From positions 1 to 40,266 of the IMG/VR virus record IMGVR_UViG_3300035701_000101: 40,266 nt of DNA, one strand, 5' to 3'. Positions 30,145-38,482 of this stretch are shown piece after piece. The translations under genes were made by a program, and so were the position numbers. This DNA is from a virus. A model generated the notes under the pieces. The model searched no databases. It was not told where the DNA came from and saw only the letters and a program-made list of their open reading frames with translations. Within the stretch, counting starts at the first letter, position 1. Every line of letters begins with the position of its first letter.

Positions 30145-30348
30145 CTAGCTGATGAAGGACTTGAATTCCTTCAGACTAGCGGACTTCTTCGTCCGATAGG
30201 CCTTCGCTCGATCATACTCTTTGACCAAGTCGTTCCTGAGTTTCTCAACATCGTCATAAGACTTGCCCATTCCCTCGGCAATCTCATTCATCTTGTTAGA
30301 ATCCCAACCACGAACGACGTTCGCCATTGCTACCTTACCGTTAGACAT
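30145..30348 (-). CDS. Small basic helical protein, 67 aa
   Basis: The helix KMNEIAEGMGKSYDDVEKL resembles an HTH recognition pattern (IAEGMGKSYDDV). It is followed by KEYDRAKAYRTKKSASLKEF, strongly basic. The gene uses GC-ending codons and is bracketed by two related hairpins, suggesting separate control of its message. GGGAGACC precedes the ATG. A small DNA-binding protein is likely, but no family is recognised. Confidence 0.55.
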   Translation of the reverse strand: MSNGKVAMANVVRGWDSNKMNEIAEGMGKSYDDVEKLRNDLVKEYDRAKAYRTKKSASLKEFKSFIS

Positions 30349-30404
30349 ATGGTCTCCCTTTCAAGGAGTTAGAGTTAACTGACTTACTCACATGAGCTCA
30401 TCAG

Positions 30405-30443
30405 AGTAGGATTAACCTACTGAGGGAGGGGTGGTCCCTCCCT
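30405..30443 (-). terminator. Double hairpin between the 57-aa and 67-aa genes
   Basis: Two adjacent stems are present: AGTAGG/CCTACT (30405-30421, 5-base loop) and AGGGAGGG/CCCTCCCT (30423-30443, 5-base loop). They start ten bases after the stop at 30454. Neither is followed by a long T-run. Partial termination, RNA processing or protection of the downstream message are all possible. Confidence 0.5.
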
Positions 30444-30453
30444 TTCGCTCTCC

Positions 30454-30627
30454 TTAGCTAATACGAACGACATAACGAACTTCATCCTCCTCAACCATTA
30501 TAGGTTGAAGAGTATTCTGTTCTACGTCATGGTTGAAGTCGTACATGATCTTGCAACGATCACATAGAGCTTCGTTACCTTCCAAAGACACTTTGTTCGT
30601 CTCTTGCTCACATTTGGTACAAGTCAT
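30454..30627 (-). CDS. Zinc-ribbon protein, 57 aa
   Basis: ATG at 30627 behind AAGGAG encodes MTCTKCEQETNK, then LCDRCKIMYD, a clean CxxC...CxxC ribbon. An acidic beta-like C-terminus ends VRYVVRIS. It lies 11 bases downstream of the 77-aa gene. A small metal-stabilised protein of unknown role. Confidence 0.6.
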   Translation of the reverse strand: MTCTKCEQETNKVSLEGNEALCDRCKIMYDFNHDVEQNTLQPIMVEEDEVRYVVRIS

Positions 30628-30638
30628 GGTGATCTCCT

Positions 30639-30872
30639 TTAGTTAGATGCTTCGTCAATGTACTTCCACAGGTAGTCTTTTTCACACAACCTCAGCAGCT
30701 TAGCCTTATGGGCTTCGTTCAGCTGATGATAGATGATAAGATCCTCTTGCATATCCTCGCGAAGAGGAATCAACTCTCCTAGAGCATCCATAGTCTGTTG
30801 GATATAGGGGTTGAGAACGAACCACAGGCGAACATACTTTCTCCAGCCGAGAACTTTCTCAGTTAGTATCAT
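30639..30872 (-). CDS. Unknown helical protein, 77 aa
   Basis: Aromatic and helical: MILTEKVLGWRKYVRLWFVL, then IQQTMDALGELIPLRED, then KLLRLCEKDYLWKYID. AAGGAGACCAAT precedes the ATG. It may associate with a membrane surface, although no full transmembrane segment is clear. No family is recognised. Confidence 0.5.
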   Translation of the reverse strand: MILTEKVLGWRKYVRLWFVLNPYIQQTMDALGELIPLREDMQEDLIIYHQLNEAHKAKLLRLCEKDYLWKYIDEASN

Positions 30873-30889
30873 ATTGGTCTCCTTAAAGG

Positions 30890-30994
30890 TTAACTCTTGT
30901 TAGCTATACGACGAAACATATACAATGCTACAGCCCACATAGCTGCTAGCACTATCCAGTCAACTAGATGAGCTCCATACTGATACTCTAACAT
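30890..30994 (-). CDS. Single-pass membrane peptide, 34 aa
   Basis: ATG at 30994 stands behind GGAGACCAAT, the same SD used by its neighbours. The peptide is MLEYQYGAHLV, then DWIVLAAMWAVALYMF, then a basic end RRIANKS. This is one transmembrane helix in an N-out/C-in pattern. It fits between two real genes in the same direction. It may be an early host-membrane effector. Confidence 0.5.
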   Translation of the reverse strand: MLEYQYGAHLVDWIVLAAMWAVALYMFRRIANKS

Positions 30995-31044
30995 ATTGGT
31001 CTCCAATCAGTTAAGAGTTAGTCACTATAACTAACTCATCAAGA

Positions 31045-31063
31045 GGAGAGTCACACTCTCTCC
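31045..31063 (-). terminator. Short hairpin after the first early gene
   Basis: GGAGAG (31045-31050) and CTCTCC (31058-31063) pair around a 7-base loop, about 50 bases after the stop at 31113. No T-run follows. It could attenuate early transcription after the first gene. The evidence is modest. Confidence 0.35.
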
Positions 31064-31112
31064 CCTTTGTGAGGTAGTCATCACTTAAGCTAGACATCCT
31101 AGTAGATATCAG

Positions 31113-31295
31113 CTAATTAGTTAGTTTAGCATCAAAGGTAATCTTACCATCTTTGCAGTAATCGCAATAGAGAGATAATCCTCTATCAGCGAACCACTGC
31201 TTGATGATCTCAACAGCCTCTACTTCACTACTAGCTTCTACTACTCGATCCATATCGTCTAAGGCGAAGTGGATTGTTACAGTATACTTATTCAT
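31113..31295 (-). CDS. First early gene, unknown protein, 60 aa
   Basis: I prefer the ATG at 31295 (MNKYTVTIHF), seven bases after AAAGGA; the ATG at 31301 is too close to that SD. The fold looks alpha/beta: YTVTIHFAL, then a helix EVEAVEIIKQWFADRG, then ITFDAKL. CDYC could bind a metal in a dimer. As the gene nearest the divergent spacer, it should be transcribed first. No family is recognised. Confidence 0.55.
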   Translation of the reverse strand: MNKYTVTIHFALDDMDRVVEASSEVEAVEIIKQWFADRGLSLYCDYCKDGKITFDAKLTN

Positions 31296-31522
31296 AGACA
31301 TATCCTTTCTGGGCCGAAACCTAGTTAGGAATGTCTAGCTTAGAAACAGCTTTTAGAGACCGCCCGGTCCCCAAAAACTCTGTTTTGTTATTACTGTTAT
31401 ATAGTAGTCTCACATTGTGGGGCAGCTGAAAACACTAAGACTTGATAAATAAAGACCTATGTTGTAAAAGGGTTGTTTAGTTAGGAAAGGTGAGGTATAC
31501 TAGTAATTGAGGTGAGAAAACT
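31296..31522. other. Divergent control region between early and late blocks
   Basis: These 227 AT-rich bases separate the two transcription directions. The late promoter lies at 31473-31501. A palindrome GACCGCCCGGTC (about 31358-31369) and the A/T-rich stem AAAAC/GTTTT beside it lie on the early side. I see no clear promoter for the minus strand, although TACTATATAAC on that strand could be a -10 region. A replication origin or a regulator site could also be here. Confidence 0.5.
31473..31501 (+). promoter_or_regulatory. Late promoter candidate before terS
   Basis: TTGTTT (31473-31478), a 17-base spacer and TATACT (31496-31501) give a sigma70-type promoter. It would start transcription near 31508, just before the GAGG ribosome site of the small terminase gene. 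A second, weaker match (TTGATA, 17 bases, TAAAAG) lies about 30 bases upstream. Confidence 0.6.
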
Positions 31523-32086
31523 ATGTCTGCCGAGGGTGGTAATGGGTCGAGGTCTACTTTAGTTCCGGTGGTGAATACCGCTGCTGCCTTGAAGGAGTTT
31601 GTTAGGGATGAGGAGTTTCTAAGGTTGGTGGTGCAGACTAGGTCTGTGAGAGAGGCTGCCAAGTTAAGTAAGTGGTCCTATGCTACGGCCTTGAAAGCTT
31701 GTAAGCGATCTGAGTTTATGATTAAGCTTAGGGAGTATAGTGAGTCGGTATGGGCAGAGGTTGATGAAGAGCTGGCCGCCTATCGATTAAACGTCACTGA
31801 AAGGTTGGAGGAAGCGTCGGCTGAGTGTCTAGAGCAGATGTTCGAGTTGGCTAAAGGGGCTAAGAATGAGACTGTTAAGCTAAAGGCTGCTCAGGATTTA
31901 ATGGATAGAGATCCAAGGATCTCAAGAACAAGGAAGATTGAAGGTGGGTCTCCTAAGGTTGAGTTAAACTTCCAGGTTCTCCAACTAGCAGCTAACGCTA
32001 TTAAAGAGGAGAAGGACTTCCTCGAGCTCAAGAGAGTCGAACAAGCAAAGCTTATAGAAATGCCTGTAGAGGGGCCTCCACAATGA
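31523..32086 (+). CDS. terS: Terminase small subunit (187 aa)
   Basis: A helix-turn-helix segment (SVREAAKLSKWSYATALKA, about 41-59) is followed by a long helical oligomerisation region. The family-like stretch ETVKLKAAQDLMDRDPRISR and a disordered C-terminus follow. The small subunit recognises the packaging site and recruits the ATPase. The call is secured by the next gene, which is a clear large terminase; the two overlap as ATGA (32083-32086). Confidence 0.8.
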   Translation: MSAEGGNGSRSTLVPVVNTAAALKEFVRDEEFLRLVVQTRSVREAAKLSKWSYATALKACKRSEFMIKLREYSESVWAEVDEELAAYRLNVTERLEEASAECLEQMFELAKGAKNETVKLKAAQDLMDRDPRISRTRKIEGGSPKVELNFQVLQLAANAIKEEKDFLELKRVEQAKLIEMPVEGPPQ

Positions 32087-33720
32087 ACGAGCATGATGTA
32101 ATGGAGACTGCGGTAACAGGAGACGCCAGCGAGTTGCTGGGTGTACTCAAGGATAAAGCCTTGAGGTCATTCTTCTTCTTTGCTAAAGTCGTAATGGGTT
32201 ATAGCAAAATGGTGGCCCATTTACATTACCCTATATGTGAGAGGCTTCAGAATAATCCTCAGATAAGGAAGTCTGGTAACTTACTACCTAGAGGCCATTT
32301 CAAAAGCACTATTATCTCTAAAGCTTACCCTCTCTGGCGTACTATTAAAGTAGCCTATGACGAAGACGGAACCTACCATCCTGAGCGTCTAGGAGACTTC
32401 CGCACTTTAATCTTAGGTGAGTCTGACAAGGTTGCTAAGAAGAACCTTAAAGACCCTAAGTGGCATTTACTAAACAACCAGCTTCTACGCTCTTTATTCC
32501 CTGAGATCATCCCTCTTGACGTTAATGACACTACTTGGACTGGTACGGAGATCCTTCTACCTAGAGCTAACAGCTACGACGAAGCTACGATTATGACAGC
32601 TGGAGTCGGAGCTAGGATGACTGGGTTACACTTCAACTTAATCATCTATGATGATTTGATTGGAGAGGCCGCTAGTCAGTCTGAGGCTGTGATGCAGGAT
32701 GCGATTGAGTACTTTGACTTCGCTCCTGGTCTCTTAGACGAACCCTCCGTTGGTGAAGAGATCATCCTAGGAACTAGGTGGAAGCATGGGACGGCAGATC
32801 TCTACGGCCACGTAATGAGTATGCAGCCAGAAGAGCTAACAGTCTCTGGCAGGTCTATTGGATTCAACTGGTATACGAGAAGCGCGATTGAGAATGGTGA
32901 ACCAATCTTTCCGGAACGATTCTCCTTGGAGGTGCTTGAAGAACTTCGTAAACGTTTGGGTGACTACAAGTTCTCATGCAACTATCTAAATGATCCGATC
33001 GCCCCCGGCTCGACTAAGTTCGACGCTAGCTGTTTAAGAGAGTATACAGTTAGCGAAGATAAGAAGACTATCATACCTTCTGACGGTACTCCTCCTGTTA
33101 GACTTGGGCAGTTGTATAGGATACAAGTCTATGATCCTGCTACTAGGTCTAAAACTAGTAAAGCTAGACCAGCTGTAGTAGCTACAGGGGAGGATAGTCT
33201 AGGCCGATTGTTCCTCCTCGAATACTGGTCTGAGAAAGCCTCTATGGGTGACGGCGTCGAGAAGATGCACGTCTTCCATGATCGCTTTCATTTCTCGAAG
33301 AGTTACTATGAGTTGGCAGGCCAACAGCAGGCTGTAGAAGATATTGAGAGAGAGAGGCTAACTCAGGAGAAGTGTCATCGTTGTGGGAAGATTCATAGGA
33401 TTATGAGACTTCTCCCTGAGACTGCTAAGGTCTCGAATATGAGTAAAGAGGAAAGGATTGACAACTACCTTGAGACTCGTATTCAGGAGAAGAAGCTCTA
33501 TCTACGCAGAGGAGCTATAGACGCAAGAAAGCAGATCATCGCTCATCCTAATGGAGATATAGTTGATATCCTCGACGCCTTGGCCTATTGCTCTCATCTA
33601 TCTCGTAAGCCTTTATCCGACGAGTCTATCTTAGCAGAGCGTGAGTATGAAGAAGCTCGCAAAGAGGTTATAGCTTCCTCTAGATGTAATACTGAACACT
33701 TCTACGGAGGATATGTCTAA
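32083..33720 (+). CDS. terL: Terminase large subunit (545 aa)
   Basis: The ATPase motor has a Walker A of the form LPRGHFKST (about 68-76), Walker B LIIYDD (186-191) and the coupling motif ILGTRWKHGTADLYG. The RNase-H-type nuclease domain starts at IQVYDPATRSK (D351). A CxxC pair (EKCHRCGKIHR) sits in the nuclease half, which is unusual. The enzyme pumps DNA into the procapsid through the portal and cuts it. The stop overlaps the portal start as TAATG. Confidence 0.92.
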   Translation: MNEHDVMETAVTGDASELLGVLKDKALRSFFFFAKVVMGYSKMVAHLHYPICERLQNNPQIRKSGNLLPRGHFKSTIISKAYPLWRTIKVAYDEDGTYHPERLGDFRTLILGESDKVAKKNLKDPKWHLLNNQLLRSLFPEIIPLDVNDTTWTGTEILLPRANSYDEATIMTAGVGARMTGLHFNLIIYDDLIGEAASQSEAVMQDAIEYFDFAPGLLDEPSVGEEIILGTRWKHGTADLYGHVMSMQPEELTVSGRSIGFNWYTRSAIENGEPIFPERFSLEVLEELRKRLGDYKFSCNYLNDPIAPGSTKFDASCLREYTVSEDKKTIIPSDGTPPVRLGQLYRIQVYDPATRSKTSKARPAVVATGEDSLGRLFLLEYWSEKASMGDGVEKMHVFHDRFHFSKSYYELAGQQQAVEDIERERLTQEKCHRCGKIHRIMRLLPETAKVSNMSKEERIDNYLETRIQEKKLYLRRGAIDARKQIIAHPNGDIVDILDALAYCSHLSRKPLSDESILAEREYEEARKEVIASSRCNTEHFYGGYV

Positions 33721-35675
33721 TGCCTCAGTTAGTAGAGCTAACCCTACCTGATGATAAGATAGTCGATATTATAGCCTATCTATCTGATAAGCTACAGCAG
33801 ACTGTTAAAGCTCGTTCGACTCAGATAGATGAAAACTATCGTAGATGGCAGGATAACTATTCTGCCAAACCGAAGGAGAAAGTTAGAACTACTCCCTGGC
33901 TAGGAGCTTCAAACTTTATCCCTCAATTGATAAGGATGCATACCGACATCCTAGCAGCTAGAATCTATAGCTTCTTAGTAGCTCCTAAGCCGTTTTGGAG
34001 GCCCGCGACCTTACTAGGTCAGTCTCCCACTCAATATCTAGAAGCCTTAGGTATGTGGCTTGACTACGAGTGCTTTCATAAGATGCATATGCACAAGCTC
34101 TTATACCAACTCATCTTCCGTACTGTTAAGTTCGGTACAGTAGTTCTCAAAGCTCCTTGGATTAAAGATGAATGGATGTCGGTTGAGGGAGTAGGAGAAG
34201 ACGGTAACTACCAAGAGAAGTCTCACATCGCTGAAGGTATCGAAGCCAGGGCTATCCCTCACGACGACTTCTTCCCTTATCCTATCACCGCAGGGGAGAT
34301 GTACGAGGTTCAGATTAAGTTCCACAGACTTCGTTTCACTAAGGAGGAAGTTGTAGCTCGTAGAGATAGAGGAGCAGGAGCTTGGATAAAGAAGGCAACT
34401 GACCTACTTCTGACATCAGAGGATGATCCTAGCTCTAGAGCCGCTCACTCTAGTCAGGCTGAGCAGGCTGGGATTCAGTTGACTAAGGATGTAGATAGAC
34501 CTTATTCAGCTATTGAAGCTTGGTTAGAGTATCCTTTACAAGGTTCTGGCAAACTCTATCGTATAGTCATAACCTTCAACCCAGCTATAACAGGGAAGGA
34601 TAGCCTACTCCGTGCCTACTTCAACCCTTACTCTACTCGCATCGATCCATTCGTCAAGTTCGGAATCCTACCCCGTGAGGACCTCTTCTATAACTACTCC
34701 ATTCCAGAGATCCTTGAGCAAAGCCAAGAAGAGCAAGCTCAGATCCATAACACTAGGAGGGACGCGTCGACGATTTCGAACATCCCTGGATGGAAGAAGT
34801 TAAGGACGGCTAACATTCCAGATCCCTCTAAAGCTTGGTATCCCTCTAAGGTATGGGAACTAGAGGAGATGGATGAGCTAGAGATGATCCAGTTCCAACC
34901 TCGCTACCAATCAATGGTTGAGGAAGAAAAGTTTGTCTGCGACCTTGCTGAAAGGTATTCTGGGGTTAGTCCTCCTATGCAAGGTATGGGTGCTGGTGTT
35001 ATGTCTGGCAAACGAGGCATATACAACACCGGCGGCACACTCGCACTACTGTCTGAAGGTAATCGTCGTATTGACATTTACAAGATGCTTCTACGAGAAG
35101 ACTTTCATAACTTCGGCAATCTCATCTACATTAGCCACCGAGATAACCGACCTTCTGGACTCGAATACGACGTAATGGGTAAGAATGGAGAGTTAGTCAA
35201 GCAACTCTTCAAATTCCGAGAACCTGACGGCTACAGCGGTTTATTCTTCGATATAGCCGCCAGCGAAGCTTCAGCCAACAACGAGGTCGATAGAACCGGC
35301 CTTATGATGGTTGCTAACGTAATGGCTTCTTACTATCAACGCATGGTGGAGGTAGCAAATGTCATCATTCAGCTTCCCAAGGATAGCCCGATGGTGGGGA
35401 TTATGTCTTCAGTGGTTGAAGGGGCTCGTGACTTGGCGAATAGGCTCCTCGCAGCCTTTAATCAGCACGATCGCGACAAACTCGTGCCCGACATGCTTGC
35501 AATCCTTAAGGGAAAGCCAGCAGGCAATCCTCAAGGAATGGAACAGAATGGACTGCCTGAATCTGAAGGACCTGTTTCAGTCGATAACTTGGCAGCTCTT
35601 GCGCAACAGCTTTCTTCAATCACGCCAGGAGTTACTCCTACGAATGGAGGCGGTCAAAACGTTGGAGGAGCTTAA
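33720..35675 (+). CDS. Portal protein (651 aa)
   Basis: It lies directly after terL and shows the portal-like N-terminal region WLGASNFIPQLIRMHTDIL, then ARIYSFLVAPKPFWR. A long helical core and a C-terminal helix with GARDLANRLLAAFNQHDRD follow. Portals form the dodecameric ring at one capsid vertex and the docking site for terminase and tail. The length is typical of podovirus portals. Position and pattern agree. Confidence 0.88.
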   Translation: MPQLVELTLPDDKIVDIIAYLSDKLQQTVKARSTQIDENYRRWQDNYSAKPKEKVRTTPWLGASNFIPQLIRMHTDILAARIYSFLVAPKPFWRPATLLGQSPTQYLEALGMWLDYECFHKMHMHKLLYQLIFRTVKFGTVVLKAPWIKDEWMSVEGVGEDGNYQEKSHIAEGIEARAIPHDDFFPYPITAGEMYEVQIKFHRLRFTKEEVVARRDRGAGAWIKKATDLLLTSEDDPSSRAAHSSQAEQAGIQLTKDVDRPYSAIEAWLEYPLQGSGKLYRIVITFNPAITGKDSLLRAYFNPYSTRIDPFVKFGILPREDLFYNYSIPEILEQSQEEQAQIHNTRRDASTISNIPGWKKLRTANIPDPSKAWYPSKVWELEEMDELEMIQFQPRYQSMVEEEKFVCDLAERYSGVSPPMQGMGAGVMSGKRGIYNTGGTLALLSEGNRRIDIYKMLLREDFHNFGNLIYISHRDNRPSGLEYDVMGKNGELVKQLFKFREPDGYSGLFFDIAASEASANNEVDRTGLMMVANVMASYYQRMVEVANVIIQLPKDSPMVGIMSSVVEGARDLANRLLAAFNQHDRDKLVPDMLAILKGKPAGNPQGMEQNGLPESEGPVSVDNLAALAQQLSSITPGVTPTNGGGQNVGGA

Positions 35676-35802
35676 CTTCCTCAAAGGTCAACTAACCGTC
35701 TGGCGAACGCTTGATAGGATGCCAGACAAGATCAACAGCTACCTAGCGGAGCTTGATCGAATCGAAGAAGTGGAGACTAAAATTAAAGCATCAAACGCTT
35801 AA
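35644..35802 (+). CDS. Small helical protein after portal, 52 aa
   Basis: The frame from ATG at 35644 gives MEAVKTLEELNFLKGQL, then VWRTLDRMPDKINSY, then LAELDRIEEVETKI, an amphipathic coiled-coil-like protein. It overlaps the portal end by 32 bases in another frame. The ribosome site is weak (GGAG at 12 bases). Longer frame extensions upstream lie inside the portal gene. It may be a head-assembly helper. Confidence 0.5.
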   Translation: MEAVKTLEELNFLKGQLTVWRTLDRMPDKINSYLAELDRIEEVETKIKASNA

Positions 35803-35834
35803 AGTAGTCTAACGCAGTTAGAAAGGAGAATATC

Positions 35835-36545
35835 ATGCCTGTTGAACCAGCCTTCGGGGCATCTGATAGAGTCCCTGGAGATAATAATCCGCCAGCAGAT
35901 GATCCTAACTTGCCGGCGGAGCTTCAAGGTAAGACCTCAACTCAGATAGCTCATTACTATCAAGAGAGGGAGAGAGGATTCGCTGCAGAGTTGGATACTC
36001 TACGAAACGCTCCACCTCCTCAAGCTCTACCTCAACGAGCTGCGGTAGCTGAACCTACTCTGGCAGAGTTCTATCAGAACCCTTCCGACGCTACCAAGAA
36101 GATAGGTGATGAACGTTATGTCACCAAAGATCAACTAGCCGCTACGATGGGTAATGTAGGAGACACTTTAGTCCAAACGGCCAAGAATTTAGTCAAAAAC
36201 GAGGAGCCAGAGCTTTTCTCTCGTTACGAAGGGGAGATCGATGCCATTATGTCAAAGGTCGCTCCTGAAGCCCGTACAAACTCAGCAATGTGGAGGACAG
36301 TCTTCGTGCAAGTCAAGGGCGTCCATGCAAGAGAGCTTATGGCCGAAGCCGAAGCTCGTGGTAGAGCTCCAGCAGCTGAAAGAGTTAGTCCTTCTGCCGG
36401 CTCACCTCCCCAGCCTACCGAACTATCAGATACTCAAATGAGAGTAGTTAACGGTTTAGGCATAACCAAAGAAAAGTACATCGAGGGTGGCAAACACCTC
36501 GCGGAGGGCACATGGCCGCTGACAATGTCCAACACGGGTCGGTAA
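35835..36545 (+). CDS. Scaffolding-type protein (236 aa)
   Basis: Hydrophilic, with Pro-rich, probably disordered ends (DNNPPADDPNLPAEL; GSPPQPTELSD) around a helical centre (TQIAHYYQERERGFAAELD; DKDQLAATMGN-like helix at 95-125). This composition, between portal and major capsid genes, is typical of scaffolding proteins that guide procapsid assembly. No protease gene is visible nearby. The SD is AAAGGAG. Confidence 0.65.
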   Translation: MPVEPAFGASDRVPGDNNPPADDPNLPAELQGKTSTQIAHYYQERERGFAAELDTLRNAPPPQALPQRAAVAEPTLAEFYQNPSDATKKIGDERYVTKDQLAATMGNVGDTLVQTAKNLVKNEEPELFSRYEGEIDAIMSKVAPEARTNSAMWRTVFVQVKGVHARELMAEAEARGRAPAAERVSPSAGSPPQPTELSDTQMRVVNGLGITKEKYIEGGKHLAEGTWPLTMSNTGR

Positions 36546-36961
36546 AACCAACATCTGCTCCAGTATCCGCACCTCTAACAGAGGAACAAAAGCGAGTTCG
36601 CTTCGCGGAGATTCGTAAACGCCTAAGCACTAGTCGTATCTCTGTAACCAAAATTCCTCCTGGTAAGACACCTTACTGGGCAAGGAAGAACGACGAAGGG
36701 GAGCTTAGTAGATTAGAATATACAGGCTTCGTTATAGTTCATGACGATCCGAAGAATCCTCAATGGGAGGCAGCGGGTCGTCAACCTGATGGTACTTACG
36801 TCATCGGTGATGTGATCTTAATGGAGATCGATACCGATGTCTACCAATACCTTGAGGAAATGAACCGAGAGAAGTCTAAAAACCTAATCAAATCAGCCTC
36901 TCAGCAATTCCAAGAAGAGGCTGAAAAAGCTCAAGTTCCAGTCTTCGCTCGTTCTAAATAA
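36512..36961 (+). CDS. Conserved head-region protein, 149 aa
   Basis: A disordered N-terminus precedes a compact core: ISVTKIPPGKTPYWARK, then SRLEYTGFVIVHDDPKN, then GTYVIGDVILMEIDTDVYQY. A coiled helix closes the protein (EEMNREKSKNLIKSASQQ). It resembles small proteins I recall between scaffold and capsid genes in other podoviruses, function unknown. It overlaps the scaffold gene by 34 bases. Confidence 0.6.
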   Translation: MAADNVQHGSVKPTSAPVSAPLTEEQKRVRFAEIRKRLSTSRISVTKIPPGKTPYWARKNDEGELSRLEYTGFVIVHDDPKNPQWEAAGRQPDGTYVIGDVILMEIDTDVYQYLEEMNREKSKNLIKSASQQFQEEAEKAQVPVFARSK

Positions 36962-36979
36962 CCCTTAGCGAGGTTTTCT

Positions 36980-37570
36980 ATGGCTACTATTCCGATTAAA
37001 GTCTGGAAAGTAGTGGGATCTGGAGACTCTCAGCCAAGAATTAGGCGTTTGAAGGAAGCCCTTACTCAGACTTTCTTAGAGGGCTGTCCAGTGCAGGTCG
37101 ACGTAGCTGGAGCTTCTGGCTATTTGATAACCTGTCCTGCGATGACAAATGTGGCAACGGCCCTCATCGCTGGATTTTCCACTGAGCCTGGGAGCAATCT
37201 CACGGCCAGTGGAACTCCTAAAACGACTACTTATGGCTCTGTTACAAATCAGACCCATGCTGTTAACATTCCAGTAGGAGCTCCGTTGAATCTTGGAGAT
37301 TGCGGACTTCTTCTGGCTTGCGACGAAAACATCTTCATTGGTAAGATTGGTGCTGCAGTAACGTTAGTGATAACGATGCTGAGAACCATGGCTGGTCTTA
37401 CCATCGACACCAACAACTACTGGTACGTGGATACGACTAAGACTACCGCAGCCGCTGGTTCGTGCGTTCAGATCGTTGAACTTATCGACCCAGTCGGTAC
37501 TGTGGGTGGTAGAGTCGCTTTCCGCGTTCTTGTGGCCTGTCAGCAGCTTGCTGGCGCGCCATCGGCTTAA
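36980..37570 (+). CDS. Capsid-decoration-like protein, 196 aa
   Basis: Rich in Thr, Ala, Gly and Val with many short strands (ALIAGFSTEPGSNLTASG; AAVTLVITMLRTMAGLTI), ending GGRVAFRVLVACQQLAG. The gene sits just before the major capsid gene with its own SD. This composition and position are usual for head decoration or auxiliary head proteins. No sequence motif fixes the role. Confidence 0.55.
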   Translation: MATIPIKVWKVVGSGDSQPRIRRLKEALTQTFLEGCPVQVDVAGASGYLITCPAMTNVATALIAGFSTEPGSNLTASGTPKTTTYGSVTNQTHAVNIPVGAPLNLGDCGLLLACDENIFIGKIGAAVTLVITMLRTMAGLTIDTNNYWYVDTTKTTAAAGSCVQIVELIDPVGTVGGRVAFRVLVACQQLAGAPSA

Positions 37571-37579
37571 GGAGGCCCT

Positions 37580-38473
37580 ATGCCATCTACCAGAGGTGCG
37601 TTTGCTCAGTTACTAGCCCAGGGCCTGTTCTCGGTGATTTACGATCAGCTTCAAAGTCACCCCGAGGAGTACTCTCAGATCTACAATATCTACTCTTCTT
37701 CGCAAGCTTACGAGGAAGATCAGATTGTTGCCGGCTTGGGAGCTATTCCACTAAAGCCTGAAGGTGAACCGATTGCCCTGGATGAGCCCATCCAGGGAGG
37801 CAGCTTGCGTTATACCCACTTATCCTATGGTATGGGATTTCAAGTTACCAGGGAGATGTGGGATGACGACAAGTATGGAATCATGAAGAAGGTCTCGACT
37901 GACTTCGCTGGTTCCATTCGCCAGACTGTTGAGGCTGCTGCGGCAGATAAACTCAACAATGTAACAGGTACTACTACAGGTATCGATGGCGAGACAATCG
38001 CTATGACTGCTCATCCTTTACTGGGTGGAGGCACTTATAGCAATCGTTCAGCCACAGATATCGCTCTCTCAATCTCTGGCTTGCAAGAGATCATCATTCT
38101 CTTTGAGCAGATGACTAATGAGAGAGGCCTACTTCGTAGGTTAGTACCTGAGACCCTCCTAATCTCCACTAGTCAGCAATTCGTGGCTGGAGAGATTCTC
38201 CATAGTCAGTACAAGCCCTACACTGGTCACAACGAGGTTAATGTGATGCAGGGAAGGCTTGCTCCTATGGTTAACCACTACCTCAGCTCTACTACGGCAT
38301 GGCACGTCTTCGCCGCCAAGTCAGAGCATTCCTGGAAGTTCTTCTGGCGCTCTCAGCCGACCTTCGACAGCCAGGATGATTTCTTCACTAAAGGAGCTTC
38401 ATTCTCCACATTCTTCCGCTTCTGCTGCGGTGTAACCTACTGGCAAGGTTACGCATACAGCAACGGCGTATAG
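37580..38473 (+). CDS. Major capsid protein, HK97-type (297 aa)
   Basis: It begins with an N-arm and GLFSVIYDQLQSHPEEYSQI. The segment YTHLSYGMGFQVTREMWDDD, then YGIMKKVSTDFAGSIRQTVE is the E-loop/spine-helix pattern of Mu gpT-like and related HK97-fold capsid proteins. A P-domain and A-domain follow (LLISTSQQFVAGEIL; AWHVFAAKSEHSWKFFW). It forms the icosahedral shell. A strong AAGGAGG precedes the ATG. No cleavage site or protease is evident. Confidence 0.85.
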   Translation: MPSTRGAFAQLLAQGLFSVIYDQLQSHPEEYSQIYNIYSSSQAYEEDQIVAGLGAIPLKPEGEPIALDEPIQGGSLRYTHLSYGMGFQVTREMWDDDKYGIMKKVSTDFAGSIRQTVEAAAADKLNNVTGTTTGIDGETIAMTAHPLLGGGTYSNRSATDIALSISGLQEIIILFEQMTNERGLLRRLVPETLLISTSQQFVAGEILHSQYKPYTGHNEVNVMQGRLAPMVNHYLSSTTAWHVFAAKSEHSWKFFWRSQPTFDSQDDFFTKGASFSTFFRFCCGVTYWQGYAYSNGV

Positions 38474-38482
38474 GAGGCTGCT

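Noticed and set aside
31011-31097. 28-codon frame on the minus strand (MSSLSDDYLTKGRECD...)
   Set aside because: Its only SD-like bases touch the ATG, and half the frame is the hairpin at 31045-31063.
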